The notes: a model not told the origin generated them from the sequence alone. DNA of 64,000 nucleotides from Strigamia acuminata (GCA_949358305.1 OX442314.1:10905060-10969059), one strand, 5' to 3'. Shown: positions 20,576 through 32,627, counted from the first letter of the stretch. A program made the numbers and translations.

Positions 20576-22708
20576 TTAATCCAGATAAGTATCCATTATA
20601 TCTGTCATTTCTTCTCCACTATAACCACTCGACGTCAACATCGTCTGGAGCAGATCTGGCACAACACAGTCCAGCATCAAACAAACAGAACGGAAAGCAC
20701 CTGATGCAATAACTCACAACGTGAGAACTTATAAAAGAAAAATTCATAAACTTCTCCATTATCGACTTATCACGGCACGTGAAATAGTCGGCGCACACTC
20801 TGTGAGCGAGACAACAGCAAAATTCATTAAACACGACCATTTCATTGTCCAGTGAAATATCCCTTCGAGTTATACACTAGGAGAAATATAGGTGTTAAAA
20901 GGTGTAAAGTTACACTTTTATATGTGTAAAACACTTGTCCCTATACAGACTCCTTTTTTGAGTAAACTTACACCATTGAGGTGTAATGAACATAAGGTGT
21001 AAATATTACACCTTCATGCATTTACACCTTGTGGGTGTCATGGTACACCATTAGGTGTAAACTTACTCCTTGAAACCATTTTCAAAAAAGGTGTAAGTGG
21101 ATTCCATCATGTAGTAATAATACACCTTTGAGGTGTTGATTAACAGGTGTAAAAGAACTCTATTAAGGAGTATAATCACCCCTTTGAGGTGTTAAAAAAC
21201 AAGTGTAAATTTGCCCCACTATGGAGTAGAATTACACCCTACAGGTGTTCATTAAAAGGTATAAACTTACCCCATTGTGGAGTAAAATCACACCGTAGTG
21301 TTTGAAATAGCAAATAAAAGTAGTTGTTTTTGAATAAAATGGTCTTTTATTTTTTTTAAATGTAATGAACAATTATTTAGTAATTGATGAAAAAAATGTG
21401 TTTTGCAATGCGAGGAACAAAAAAAATTAATCCAAATTAATTTAAAAACGTTCGAAAAAATTTAAAAAACATTCCAGAAAAATCAAATATTTGCAAAAGC
21501 TTTTTTAAAAAATCAGAAAAAATTATAAAAAAAAAATTTAATTTTTAAAATTTAAAATCTTGAATTACTTTGTAAAAAATATATATATGTAAATATAAAA
21601 ACACAACAAAATAAATAAAAATTATCGACTTAACACGTAAAACTCGATTTTCGACCTCTCAGCGATATCTTGACCTCCTCCTCGACGCTTTTCCTGCCCA
21701 ACGCATTCCAAAACGCCTCAAAACTGCTCAAACCCGACTTCTTCTTATGAAACCAACTTCCCCTCGAATTAATGATCTTTTATTTATTAATTGATGACAT
21801 AAAACACAAGATTAATTAATTAATTTAAATGTAAAAAAAAATATAAAAATTAATTCAATTTCGTACCCAAAACATGCTTCTGAAATAACGATCACCTTGC
21901 CGGCAAGCACCGATTTTGACATAAAACAAACAATTTACCCTAAAAGAAGTAAACAAACCTAATTAATTGAAATCGTGTAATCGTTCGACTGAGTGTTAAT
22001 GTTTTAGATGTCCGGAGCGAGGAAGAACATCGAGTCAACGTACTTATCTTTCTCAGTGCCAAATATCAACGCCAAGTATTCGGTCATTTTTGTTAAAACA
22101 AGCTGCATGCAATTGTTAACGGCGGGACTATTATTCTGTCTCTGTGATTCGTCTTCGCATCACACGATGTGCTGAAACTCTAAGCGGGGCGCAAATAAAT
22201 ACGAATCGTACAATAAAAACACGTAATTAATACGTATTTAGTTTAAAAAGGTTCGATAATTCACTTACAAACGTTCAAGCAACAGCTAGCGGATAATCCC
22301 AGTTTAATTAGGAATATAGCGGATGCATTGGATTGTTACCCCTAACACCTCCCAGTTACACCTTTCAACACCTTTTAGAAGAATTACACCTTTTTACCAG
22401 AAGGTGTAACTCTGCAATTTTACACCATTTTCACTCCATTTTCGTTCACTCCTCCCTGTCACACCCTTTAACACCTTTTAACACCTTTTTAGGTGTTAAA
22501 AAAAAATAAAAGGTGTATTTGATGCTTTTACACCTTTTTACACCTATTATTTCTCCCAGTGTACGTTCCAAAAAATCTCCATCCAGCTTGCCAGCTTTGC
22601 ACGAATCGATAATTTCAGACATTTTGAAAAAACTGATCGAAGCCGTCCGTATTTTGTCCCGAGCACTCACGTCGTTGAACAACGCAAACTTCTCGAAGTC
22701 CTGCTGAA
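20576..22708 (-). pseudogene. F3: 3' fragment of the F-family gene split by a CACTA-like element
   Basis: The C-terminal part is at 20576-20874 and the preceding part at 22562-22708, where homology to F6 ends abruptly (at GTCCTGCTGAAAA). Joining the pieces at the TA duplication restores the F6 reading across GKLDGDFLER. An extra A near 20686 also shifts the frame in the C-terminal piece. The remainder of the gene is absent. It is almost identical to F1 and F6, so this is a recent duplicate. Confidence 0.85.
20875..22561. mobile_element. Non-autonomous CACTA/EnSpm-like transposon
   Basis: The 1687-bp insertion is bounded by TA on both sides. Its inverted termini are CACTRGGAGAAATA. Behind each end the word AGGTGTAA or its variants is repeated many times: pointing inward at 20893-21300 and as TTACACCTT at 22355-22550. 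Arrays of short subterminal repeats in opposite orientation, together with CACT termini, are the hallmark of CACTA elements, where transposase-associated proteins bind them. The middle (21310-22330) is AT-rich with no usable reading frame. The 2-bp duplication is short for the class, so the assignment is tentative. Confidence 0.7.
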
Positions 22709-23084
22709 AAGTTGTACGTAAATTATTGCCGAAAAAGTAGCAAGTGTTTGTTCTAAACCTATGTCTTTGATGTAATTTGAAGTACAAAACTGAATAAATT
22801 AAAAATGTGATCGGGTAAAATGTGTTTAATTTTGTTTGCTTAGTCGGTTTGCTTTCATTTTACTCTTGGGAGAGATCGGTGCCACCAATCGTCGCTATCC
22901 TCACAATCGGCCAAAAATTCTTTATCACGTTTTAAGCATTTAAATTCACTTTTATTAAATTTTACGTTACATTGGCCACAATAATTGTCCAGTGGGGCAG
23001 CGAATTTCAAGAATTTTCGCTAAAAAGTCTACAACCGTTAAGTGTTGGTTGAAGCACAACTTGAAACTACTCAAATATACATTT
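22709..23084. other. Spacer between F3 and F4
   Basis: AT-rich. The part near 22960-23084 (TTACATTGGCCACAATAAT) matches 33820-33900 just downstream of F5. No gene was recognised. Confidence 0.5.
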
Positions 23085-25568
23085 TCACTCCACATAAGTT
23101 TCCATAAAATCTGTTATTTCTTCTTGACTACAACCGCAAGACATCAGCATCGTAATGAATAGATTTGGGTTAGAACAGTCTCGCATCAAGTAATAAAAAG
23201 GTAAGCACCTCATGCAATAACTGACGTCTTGTGAATTGACAAAATAATAATTCACAAATCTTTCCATTACCATCTGATGGTCGCACACGTTAGAGTCTGC
23301 GCACAAACTGTAAGCGAGACAACAGCAAAATTCCTTGAACACAACCCTTTCATTGTCCGGTAAAGTATTTCTTCGAGTGACACAAATAAGTTCCAAAAAA
23401 TCGCTATCCAGCTTTCCAGCTTCACACCAATCGATAATTTCAGATATCTTGTAACAACTAATCAGCACCGGTTTTTGAAGGTCTCCAACGTTTTTCCACA
23501 GTAATACACCGATGCACCATAAACTCTTTAACCACCCTAAATAACGCGCCAGTGAAGATAAACTTTCTTCTAAGTCGGACGCAACCGCATCACTCATTCC
23601 TTCGGATACAATTTCGGGAAGCCAGTTTCGAAATGCAGCGACATTTTTGCATTGCACTGTTTCGCTGGTGAAGTGTTGAATGAGAACCGATTTCTTAAGC
23701 CTGTTCATTTCACTCGCATTCGAGAAAAAAAAACTCAAAAATCTATTAACTTTCGTCCACTTGTTCGCACTTATTTCGTTGTGAAGCAACCTGCGACAGA
23801 TCTCGTTCGCAAAGTAGGGACAATGCACTTTAAAAGTTGTCATTTCACTTGCAGTCGTGATGTATTTATTTGCAATCGACTCCAGAAAATCCCAAGGAAA
23901 ATCATACGTTTTCTTAAAAAGTGAGTGAGCAACACACGTGCTCAAAATCATTCTTCTCTTTTTGATGCCCGTATCGTTAAGCAATAATAATAAATGGAAA
24001 TTATCAAAATCTTGCATCTCGCAAAGCATGTAGTGAACGAACGAATATTCAAGTTTGTAACGACAATTCCTCAATTCCTCGGGAGCATTTCTCCAAAAAC
24101 GAGTCAAAGACACCTTCTCTCTGTCTCGTTTGGACCAAGAACGAACAGACCTGCTTATCACGTCATTGAAGTCGTCAGCCGACGCCATCAGCTTTAGAAC
24201 CCGGCTCGACTTGGGCGTGAACGAGTCCGTGTGCAAGAAATGTATCAGTACGGGCGCGACAGGTCTCAATCCGAATTCCGAAAACAAAATGGCCCTCATT
24301 TGATGCTCGTCCATTTCACCAAGTAGAAAGTTCATGATGCCAATCTCGAACGTGCAAGAACAATCTTCTTCGTGTGAGTCGTCGTAGAAGTGTGAAATCA
24401 AGTCTTCCAATTTACTTTCTTGCCGGATTAGCAGCTGGATGATCGCATTTCTTTTGTACGGTGTCATGAGTGACCAGAAATACTCAACGCCACATTGGTT
24501 TGCGTGGTCTATGGACAGGGAAAACATTTTGACTTTCTTGTTGAAAGGGATCTTTGAAGAGTCAGTTTTAATCGTCATCCTTTTCCAATATTTGTACATA
24601 ATCGTTTTTAAGTTATTTGAGTCTTTTTGTTTGTCAAACATCCTCTTCAAAATGTTGCCATGTTCGTTCGAAATATCTTCCACGACGTCTGCGACGCAAC
24701 AGATGACGGCGAGGCAGAATCTGGATTTGAACGTCCATTCCTGTAACTCTGAGAGAACTCTTGCTGTTTTGGTCATGTCTAGTTGTCCATATATTGACCA
24801 TTTCGTGCGTTGGATAATGCTTTTCGCTAATTGTCCATCGCCAATAAAAACGTCCCGTCCTCCTTTTTCTTATTTTTCTGCAACTTCTGATTTGCATCGA
24901 GTGGAGTTGTGTTTGTTGTGCAGTTTTGCATTCCAAATCGATTCAGTACGTCCTTCACGTATTTTTTCTGCGTCATCGTAATCGATTTTGTCTTTTCGTC
25001 CTGTTTAAACTCGATTCCCAAACAATAGTGAATTTTTCCTAGATCTTTCATTTTGAATTCGCTCTTCAAGTTCGATTTTATTGTGTCCATGTTTCTTTTG
25101 CAGTTCGTTGCAATAATAAAATCATCTACGTAGATAGCGACGAGCGTGATAACTTCTCCATTCATTTGGTAATACACGCATGGGTCCGCGTTTGTTGGTT
25201 TCAGCCCGTGCTTTCGTAATTTCTCGTCCAGCTTTTTATACCACTGGCGGCCTGACTGCTTCAATCCGTATAACGCTTTCTTCATTCGGCAAACTTTTCC
25301 TGTCTTGATTTTTATCCCGGCAATAAATTCCAAAAATTCAGGAAACTCCATAAAAATTTCCTCTTCAATTTCGCCATTCAAATATGCTGTTATGGCGTCC
25401 ATTTGGTGAACGGTTAATCCCAATTCGGCTGCGATTGCCATTATCATTCGAATCGATCCAGGTCGTGCGACGGGCGCGTAGGTTTCAAAATAGTCGATGC
25501 CTGGCTGTTGTGCATATCCTTTGGCGACCAGTCGGGCCTTTCTACGCTCGATTGATCCATTTGCTTCG

Positions 25569-25712
25569 TGTGTTATCAGGAATAACGAATGAATGACTGA
25601 TCAGTTCAATGATTAACTAACAAGTGATTTATTACAAGTCAAAGTACAGTTTATATATGTCGGGAATACATCATACGTTCGTATGACGTAAATACAATTA
25701 GCCAATTACACA
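25569..25712 (-). repeat. 3' LTR of the intact Ty3/gypsy element
   Basis: Starts TGTGTTATCAGG and ends CCAATTACACA on the plus strand. It differs from the other LTR at two sites (AATAACG versus AATGACG; ATACATC versus ATACGTC). Confidence 0.95.
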
Positions 25713-25728
25713 TCTCCCCTTTTCAAGC

Positions 25729-28700
25729 TCACAAATTCGTACGAGTCGGTCTTTTAACTTCTCTGCCGGATCTGGTAAAATATGGAGATCCTGTGGGAGC
25801 GTTCGGGCGAATAACTCCTTCGTCTGGATTTACCGGGTGATCTGTGTTGATCAATTCTTCTTCTTCTTCTTCCTCTTCCTCCGTCTGATCCTCGTTTTCT
25901 CTCGAGATTACCTCTTCGTCTTCGGCTTCTGGAGCAATGTCGGGAAGTGGTATCAAATGAAATCGGTTCCGTCGAATCGTTCTCTTATCGGTTTCGACGA
26001 TGTATGATCGGGGTGATGTATCGAGTTGTTTTATACGTCCTTTGCGTCGTAGATCGGTGATCCAAACAGTTTCGCCGATTTTTAGTGGATGTAGTTCTCG
26101 TACGCCGTGGTGTCTGTCGTAATTCGTTTTCTGTGTTTTCCGTCTGTTTTCTTCCTTCTGGCGTAATGTTGATTCGTTCGGTGTTTTCGGATTCAATTTT
26201 GAGCTGATGATAGGGACTGACAAATTTCGAATAGCTCTTCCGTTCAGCAGTTCGGCCGGTGAAAATCCGTTTGCAAGAGGAGTTGCGCGGTAAAGCTGCA
26301 GTGCGCGATAGCCGTCATCCGCTTTTTTCAAGCTTCGTTTTATGATTTTCACCGCTGCTTCGACGAATCCGTTACTTTGAGGAAATCCGGGGCTACTCGT
26401 GACGTGAGTAAACTGCCATTCTTTGGCGAACATCCGAAATTCCGAATTCAATAATGGTCCAAAATGTGTTCCGTTGTCGCTGTAGACGACTTCGGGCGAT
26501 CCTTGTTCTGAAAATAAAGATTTTAAATGCGTTATCGTCGTTTTCTCGTGAAGGCTTGTCATCGGAAAAATAAATGGAAATCGTGAGAAGTAATCGGTAA
26601 CGAGGAGATACCATTTGTTCTCAAGTTTAAATAGATCCATCGCAATCTTTTGCCATGGTCGCTTTGGAAATTCGGATGGCATCAACGGCTCGTGTCGATT
26701 ATTCGTCTCCTTGATGCATTCGGGACAGGCTTTAATCAATTTTTCGAGCTGTGTCGACAAACCTGGCCACCAAACCGATTGTTTTGCCAAGGCTCTGCAT
26801 TTAGTTATTCCAAGATGGGCGCCGTGAATTTTTGCTAACATTTCTTTCTGGAGAGCCGCCGGAATCACGATACGAGACGCTTTGAGCAAAATTCCGTCAT
26901 CAACAGTGAGATCTGTTCGATGTTGCCAATAGTCTTTAACGAGTGCGGGAACTTCGTTTTTCGGCGGCCAATAATGTTGTGAAAATCTGATGAGATGTCT
27001 GCAAATTTCGTCTTCTTGCTGTGTTTTCGTGATTTGTTGTAGACGTTCGTCCGTGGCTGGAAGTGATCTGGTCACCAAATGTACGTACGCGACTATTTCT
27101 TGATCTAGATCGTAATCGCCCTCCGTTCTTTCGATTGGTCGGCGAGAGAGAGCGTCGGCGAGTCCCAAATCTTTTCCCGCGATGTGAACCACTGTATAGG
27201 CGTGACGCTGGAGTCGTAACCGCATTCTCTGGAGTTTCGGGGTTAATTCGTCGAGTGGTTTGGTCATGAAGATCGGAACCAGCCGCTTGTGATCGGTTTC
27301 TAATCGGATCGGGATGCCTGTAATGAAATCTTGAAAACGGTCGCATGCCCAGGTGAGTGCGTATCCCTCTTTATCGATCTGTGCCCAGTTGGTTTGAGCC
27401 GATGTGAATGTCTTCGCTGCGTATGCAATAGGTCGAAACTCGCCGCTATCTTGTTTTTGTTTTAACACGGCTCCAACCCCGTAACTTGATGCGTCGGAGG
27501 AGATTACAGTTTCTCGTTTCGGGTCGAACCAAGCGAGGACGGGTTTTGCTGATAATGCGAGTTTCAGTTTTTCGAACGCTTCGTTTTGTATCGGGCTCCA
27601 CAAGTATTCGTTTTTCTCTCGTAGTAAATCGTTTAGTGGGTGTGCTAACGTAGCTAGGTGTGGAATAAAACGCCCCAAGTAATTGATCGTACCGAGAAAA
27701 CTACGAAGTTCCGATTTGTTTTGTGGCGCAGGCATTTTAGCTATCGCCTCAATTCGATCGTCGTCGATGTGTACCCCTTCCGAATCGATGATATGGCCCA
27801 AAAACTTGATGCTTGTCACGCCGAAAACGCACTTCTCCTTGTTCATCGTCACGTTTTTTTCAAATAAACGTTTCAAAACGGCTCGTAATCGTTCGTCGTG
27901 CTCCTCGATCGTGTCTCCGTAAACCAAAATATCGTCAACGTTACACTGGACGCCGATTAATCCTTCTAGAATTTCCGTCATCCGTTTCTGAAATACCTCC
28001 GGAGCCGCAACGATGCCGAATGGTAAACGAGTGAATTTAAAACGTCCGAATGGTGTGATGAATGTGGTGAGGAGTTGCGATTCTTCGTCCAATTCGCATT
28101 GCCAAAATCCGTGGTTAGCGTCCAATTTTGAAAAATACTTCGCTTTCCCGAGGCGTCCAAATAGATTTTCCGTGTTTGGCATCGGAAAAATTTCTCGTTT
28201 GATGTAAACGTTGAGTGGAACGTAGTCAACACACATTCGGATGGATCCGTCTGGTTTCGGAACTGTGACGAGACCGGAACACCAGTCGGTTGGCTCGTCC
28301 ACCGGCACGATAACGCCCAAAAGCAACATTTTGTCTAAACTTTTCTTGATCTCGTTTAGTTTCGGAATCGGGGCCCGGCGCGGTGTGGTTAGAGCATGCG
28401 GAATCGCTCCATCTCGTAATCGTATTTTGTATGGGATTTTAACGCACCCAAGACCTTGGAAAAGCTCTGGATACTCGATTTCTGGTCGTACTGAAGTGTG
28501 AGTCGTTTCCGTCGTTTTTATACTCCGCACGCGTTTCACGATCCCCAAATCTTCACACGTGTCGCCGTCCAGCAATGAACGACCGAGATCTTTGACCACG
28601 AATATCTCCGTAAGTTTTTTCTTTCCGCGATACGAAATCTCATCCCAAAAACTTCCCATGGTCTCCAAAGCGTTTTGATTTGCGCCTTTTAATCGTCTCT

Positions 28701-29700
28701 CGGGCTTCCGTAATCTAATTTCTGAAAAATAATTGTTAAATGTTTCGAGCGAAATGCAAGTGACGTCTGCTCCAGTGTCGGCCCGGAATGATAGCCGCAC
28801 GTTCCGTATTTCGGCCGAAATGCTCCATCGTGTTGTTTTTTGTATCGGAGCTTCGGTCACAACGTGTCCCAAAAAGTGATATTCGGACTGCTCATCGTCA
28901 TCTGCGTGTACGATCTCGATTTTTGCCGATTTGACCGATCGACACACACGTGTATAATGTCCGGTTTTCTTGCAATTTGCGCATTTTGATAAGGCGGCGG
29001 GGCATGTGGATGAAAAATGTACGTCGTATCCACAGTTTCCGCAAGGTCCGTCGTTATCTTTCGTTTTCGGAGTCGGTCGTGCTGGTTTTCCTCGGTATTT
29101 CCTTTCCGGTTGGTCAGTCCGAACGCGTCCTACTTCCGTTTTAGTGTCGAGCGTTGGTCGTAATTCTATTTGTTGTCGTCGAACCTGCTCGTTCATTCGA
29201 ACCGTATCGATAGCTTTTTTTAACGTTAGATCATCCGCTAACTGTAGCTTTTCACATAATTGACGATTTCGTAAACCCACAACGATTCGATCGCAGATCA
29301 ATGTTTCGCGGAGATTCTCGCTGGTCAACTTGTCCAATTCGCAATTGTCGGCCAATTCGTATAACGCGGTGATAAAATCGTCCACCGATTCGTCTTCATT
29401 TTGGACCCGTTGATTGAAACGCGCTCGTTCGAAGATAAGGTTTTTCTTTGCGACAAACAATTTATCAAAAGCTGCGATGACGGAATCGAACTTTTTTAAT
29501 TGTTTCGGAGTCAGATTCGCTTTTTTTAAAACGTGTTCCGCCTTCCTGCCCATGCTGTATAACAAGCCGTCGATCTTGTCTTCGTCTGTTTTCTCGCGGA
29601 GTCCAGAAAAGTTCAAAAATCGTACGAATCTCGTTTTCCATTCGGGCCAGTCGGATGGAGTTGAAAAGTCGAATTGTTCGGGAAACGGAGTGGTCGTCAT
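25729..29700 (-). CDS. Ty3/gypsy gag-pol polyprotein, single intact frame
   Basis: 1323 codons from the ATG at 29700 (MTTTPFPEQFDF), with no stop or frameshift. In order: gag; two zinc knuckles (CGNCGYDVHFSSTC and CANCKKTGHYTRVC, about residues 220-255); aspartic protease (RADTGADVTC, about 305); reverse transcriptase (FSKLDANHGFWQCEL; VDD box about 586); RNase H (ISSDASSYGVGAVLKQ); the integrase HHCC region (HLGITKCRALAKQ...CPECIKE); integrase core (MDLFKLE, YSDNGTHF, SNGFVEAAVK); and an acidic C-terminal tail (EEEEEEEE). One frame for gag and pol and the absence of an envelope frame are usual for this type. Together with near-identical LTRs this copy could still be mobile. Confidence 0.95.
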   Translation of the reverse strand: MTTTPFPEQFDFSTPSDWPEWKTRFVRFLNFSGLREKTDEDKIDGLLYSMGRKAEHVLKKANLTPKQLKKFDSVIAAFDKLFVAKKNLIFERARFNQRVQNEDESVDDFITALYELADNCELDKLTSENLRETLICDRIVVGLRNRQLCEKLQLADDLTLKKAIDTVRMNEQVRRQQIELRPTLDTKTEVGRVRTDQPERKYRGKPARPTPKTKDNDGPCGNCGYDVHFSSTCPAALSKCANCKKTGHYTRVCRSVKSAKIEIVHADDDEQSEYHFLGHVVTEAPIQKTTRWSISAEIRNVRLSFRADTGADVTCISLETFNNYFSEIRLRKPERRLKGANQNALETMGSFWDEISYRGKKKLTEIFVVKDLGRSLLDGDTCEDLGIVKRVRSIKTTETTHTSVRPEIEYPELFQGLGCVKIPYKIRLRDGAIPHALTTPRRAPIPKLNEIKKSLDKMLLLGVIVPVDEPTDWCSGLVTVPKPDGSIRMCVDYVPLNVYIKREIFPMPNTENLFGRLGKAKYFSKLDANHGFWQCELDEESQLLTTFITPFGRFKFTRLPFGIVAAPEVFQKRMTEILEGLIGVQCNVDDILVYGDTIEEHDERLRAVLKRLFEKNVTMNKEKCVFGVTSIKFLGHIIDSEGVHIDDDRIEAIAKMPAPQNKSELRSFLGTINYLGRFIPHLATLAHPLNDLLREKNEYLWSPIQNEAFEKLKLALSAKPVLAWFDPKRETVISSDASSYGVGAVLKQKQDSGEFRPIAYAAKTFTSAQTNWAQIDKEGYALTWACDRFQDFITGIPIRLETDHKRLVPIFMTKPLDELTPKLQRMRLRLQRHAYTVVHIAGKDLGLADALSRRPIERTEGDYDLDQEIVAYVHLVTRSLPATDERLQQITKTQQEDEICRHLIRFSQHYWPPKNEVPALVKDYWQHRTDLTVDDGILLKASRIVIPAALQKEMLAKIHGAHLGITKCRALAKQSVWWPGLSTQLEKLIKACPECIKETNNRHEPLMPSEFPKRPWQKIAMDLFKLENKWYLLVTDYFSRFPFIFPMTSLHEKTTITHLKSLFSEQGSPEVVYSDNGTHFGPLLNSEFRMFAKEWQFTHVTSSPGFPQSNGFVEAAVKIIKRSLKKADDGYRALQLYRATPLANGFSPAELLNGRAIRNLSVPIISSKLNPKTPNESTLRQKEENRRKTQKTNYDRHHGVRELHPLKIGETVWITDLRRKGRIKQLDTSPRSYIVETDKRTIRRNRFHLIPLPDIAPEAEDEEVISRENEDQTEEEEEEEEELINTDHPVNPDEGVIRPNAPTGSPYFTRSGREVKRPTRTNL

Positions 29701-29749
29701 CGTAGCGAAATTTCACGAATGATTTGAGTTTAATTTTAAGTCGGTTTAA

Positions 29750-29761
29750 CCGCTGCCACCA
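29750..29761 (-). other. Primer-binding site, intact Ty3/gypsy
   Basis: On the minus strand TGGTGGCAGCGG abuts the 5' LTR and ends in the TGG that pairs with tRNA CCA. A matching A-rich, G-rich tract (AAAAGGGGAGA, 25713-25723) sits against the 3' LTR as the polypurine tract. Confidence 0.7.
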
Positions 29762-29905
29762 TGTGTTATCAGGAATGACGAATGAATGACTGATCAGTTC
29801 AATGATTAACTAACAAGTGATTTATTACAAGTCAAAGTACAGTTTATATATGTCGGGAATACGTCATACGTTCGTATGACGTAAATACAATTAGCCAATT
29901 ACACA
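29762..29905 (-). repeat. 5' LTR of the intact Ty3/gypsy element
   Basis: Partner of 25569-25712, followed inwards by the primer-binding site with no spacer. Confidence 0.95.
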
Positions 29906-32627
29906 CTTCGAATTTCGTGCGCAGGACCCATCTACATCCGATTACATTTCGATTTTTCGGTCGATTGCATTCTTCCCACGTTTCGTTTTCAATTAAGGCG
30001 TCGTATTCTTCCTTCATTGCTTTCATCCATTCCTGCGGGTTGCTTCCGTTCAATGCTTCGCTTGCTGTCATCGGATCGTCGGGAGTTGCTATTTGCGCAA
30101 TTTCGTCCAAAACTTCATCAACTGTTGGCAAGTTCTTTCTAGTGTATTTCTTTCTGGGTGGGTCCCCATTTCTATTTGGGTATGGTTTTGGTGTTCTTCC
30201 GGATCGTCGTAGAGGTGGGGGCAAGTTTTCAATTTGTGGGGCTTTGACTTCCCCTTGCTCTGGCTCCGATTCGTTTCCGTTTTCTTTTTCGATCTTGTTT
30301 CCGATGTCGGTGTCGTTTTCGTCGTTCTCGGATGTTTCAAGTTCATCTAGGCTGGTTCCAAATTCAATGGTGACTTCGTTTTTGTCTTCGTCTGGTTCCA
30401 CGTCTAATTTCTCGCTTGATTCTTCATTCAATTCCCCGACAAATTTTACATCTCGACTTTTGATCATTTTTCGTTCATCTTTTGACCACATTCGATACGC
30501 CTTCGATCCCTCCCAATAGCCGACAAAAATACATTCCTTTGACTTTGGATCAAATTTCTTTCTTCCTGGTTTCTTGTCCAGTGCAAAAGCTCGACTTCCG
30601 AAAATTCTAAAATGTCCAACGTCTGGTTTCTTTCCAGTTAAAGCTTGATACGGTGTCTCGTTCTCCAGACTTCTTGTTGGGCATCTGTTTCGAATGTAGC
30701 ATGCGGTGTTTATTGCTTCCGCCCAAAATGCACCCGATAATTTCGATTGTATAATCATGCATTGTGCCATTTCTAGTAACGTCCGGTTCATGCGTTCCAA
30801 TACGCCGTTCTGCTCGGGCGTGTACTCGACGGTGAGTTGTCGTTGTATGCCGTTCGTCTTTAAATAATCGTCGAATTCTTTATTTCTGTATTCTTTTCCG
30901 TTGTCTGATCGAATTGTCTTCACTCGACATCCAGTTTGATTTTCGCAAAGTGCTTTAAATGTTTTAAAAGCTTCGAAGACCTCGTTCTTGTGTTTGAGGA
31001 AATAAACTTTGCACCATCTGGTCTTGTCGTCGATGAATGTCACGAAGTATCTTGAACCGTTGATCGAATTTGATGGCATTGGTCCGCACACGTCGGAGTG
31101 TATTATTTCAAAGTGATTCTTGCTTCTTGTCATTGAGACTGGAAATTTTTTGCTTGCAAGTTTCCCTTTAATGCACGTCTCGCAAGTTGGTAGTTTCGCG
31201 TCCTTTTCAAAATCAATTCCGCACGCCTTTCCGTCGTTTCGTAACAGTTTCAAACTTGACTCGTTTAAATGTCCAAATTTTTCGTGCCATTTGCGAATTT
31301 TTGCGTTCCCGGTTCTCGTCTTCTCGACTTCCGAATTTGGCTTTTTGGCTTTCACGATTTCGTCTGCTACTGCGGCTTCTTCGCTTTTGTCGACGATGTA
31401 GTACAGGCCATTTCGTTTCTCCGCGGTGAAAGAGATTTCTCCATTTGGTTTTACAACTTCTGCAGTCTCTTTTTCGAAAATAACTTTGTCGCCTCGGTCG
31501 GTTATTTTTCCGACGGACGTCAAATTTGTTCGCAAATCACGTACCAATAACGTTTCTTCCAACCTCAAATGCAAATCGTTGTTTTGGGAACTAATTACAA
31601 TTTTTACTGTTCCTTTTCCGTCGATTTTCGTACTTGCGTTGCTGGCCAAATTCAATTTTTGGTTCTCCAAAGTTTTAATGTTTGTGAATGTCGATTCGTC
31701 CGAACACATGTGTGAGCTGGCGCCGCTGTCCAAACACCATTTTCTTGATTTTGGTGCTTCACATTTCATTGCCGTTTCCATCCATTCACAACAATACGCG
31801 TCGTGTTTGAATCTCTCGGCTCTGGATGCGGTTTCTTTCTTATTCTTGCTCCAACAATCCGCGATTTTGTGGCCAAGTTTTTCGCAGCCGTGGCATTTGA
31901 ATTTGAAGGTCGATTTCTCACCAGAATTGGTTTTTTTGTCGCCGTTTTTCTTCGACTGGCCTCGTCTTTGGAATGACTTTCTCGCCATCATCGCGTCGGA
32001 CACGTCTCCTTTTCCCTTTCCGCGGGCGATTGACTCGTCTTTGATTTTCCCCTCCAAAATTTCCAGCGATGGCAATTTGTCTTGGGATTCGATCGCGCAG
32101 CGAAAGTTATCGTAGGAGTTTGGCAGGCTCAATAGCAGTAGAATCGTTGTAAAGTCTTCGGGCATTTTGAAATCCATGTCTAGCAATTTGTCTACTAGTT
32201 CAAAAAATTCTTTTAGGTGATTCTCCACATTCTCTCCGTCCGCCATTTTGTGCGTTGCAAGTTTTTTCAGTAGCGTGATTTTTCTGGCCGGTCCTTGTGA
32301 CTGGTATACACTGTGCAACTTCTTCCAAAGTTCATTCGAGGTGTTGCAATTTTTGGCCATTCGAAGTTCTGACTGCTTTATATTCAGCAGGATATCATAC
32401 TTTGCTGTTCGGTCCCGTTTTTCCCACGTCTCGATTTCCTTCGCACGTTTTGCGTTATCCTCGATGGCCTCTAATCGAATCGATGTTCCCTCCGCGTTTG
32501 CGAGGAGGTCTTGTTGACCCAAGATCGCCTCTATCTGGATCTTCCACGTGTCAAAGTTTTCTTTCCCTAGCGCCTCGATTCGAGCTGAATTTCCGCCGCT
32601 GTTCGCCATCGTTTCTTAGTTCTGTTT

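Larger units (their letters stand above)
25569..29905 (-). mobile_element. Complete, apparently intact Ty3/gypsy retrotransposon
   Basis: The 4337-bp element has 144-bp LTRs (25569-25712 and 29762-29905) that differ at two positions. It is flanked by the 5-bp duplication CTTCG (25564-25568 and 29906-29910). A primer-binding site, polypurine tract and uninterrupted gag-pol are present. It sits in the copia reverse transcriptase. It is a different family from the gypsy copy at the left edge (different LTR, primer site and zinc knuckles). Confidence 0.95.
24854..32609 (-). pseudogene. Ty1/copia gag-pol interrupted by a Ty3/gypsy insertion
   Basis: From the ATG at 32609 (MANSGGNSARIEALGKENFD) the frame is open for about 900 codons to 29911. 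It contains gag, a CCHC knuckle (CHGCEKLGHKIADC), protease (CLDSGASSHM, about 31700-31740), the pre-integrase HHCC region (WHEKFGHL...CETCIKGK), integrase (IIHSDVCGPM; TPEQNGVLERMNRTL) and the start of reverse transcriptase (CRWVLRTKFE). It resumes at 25563 and reads through YVDDFIIA (25108-25140) to KNKKKEDGT. Before the two insults this copy appears to have had no stop or frameshift. Confidence 0.9.
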
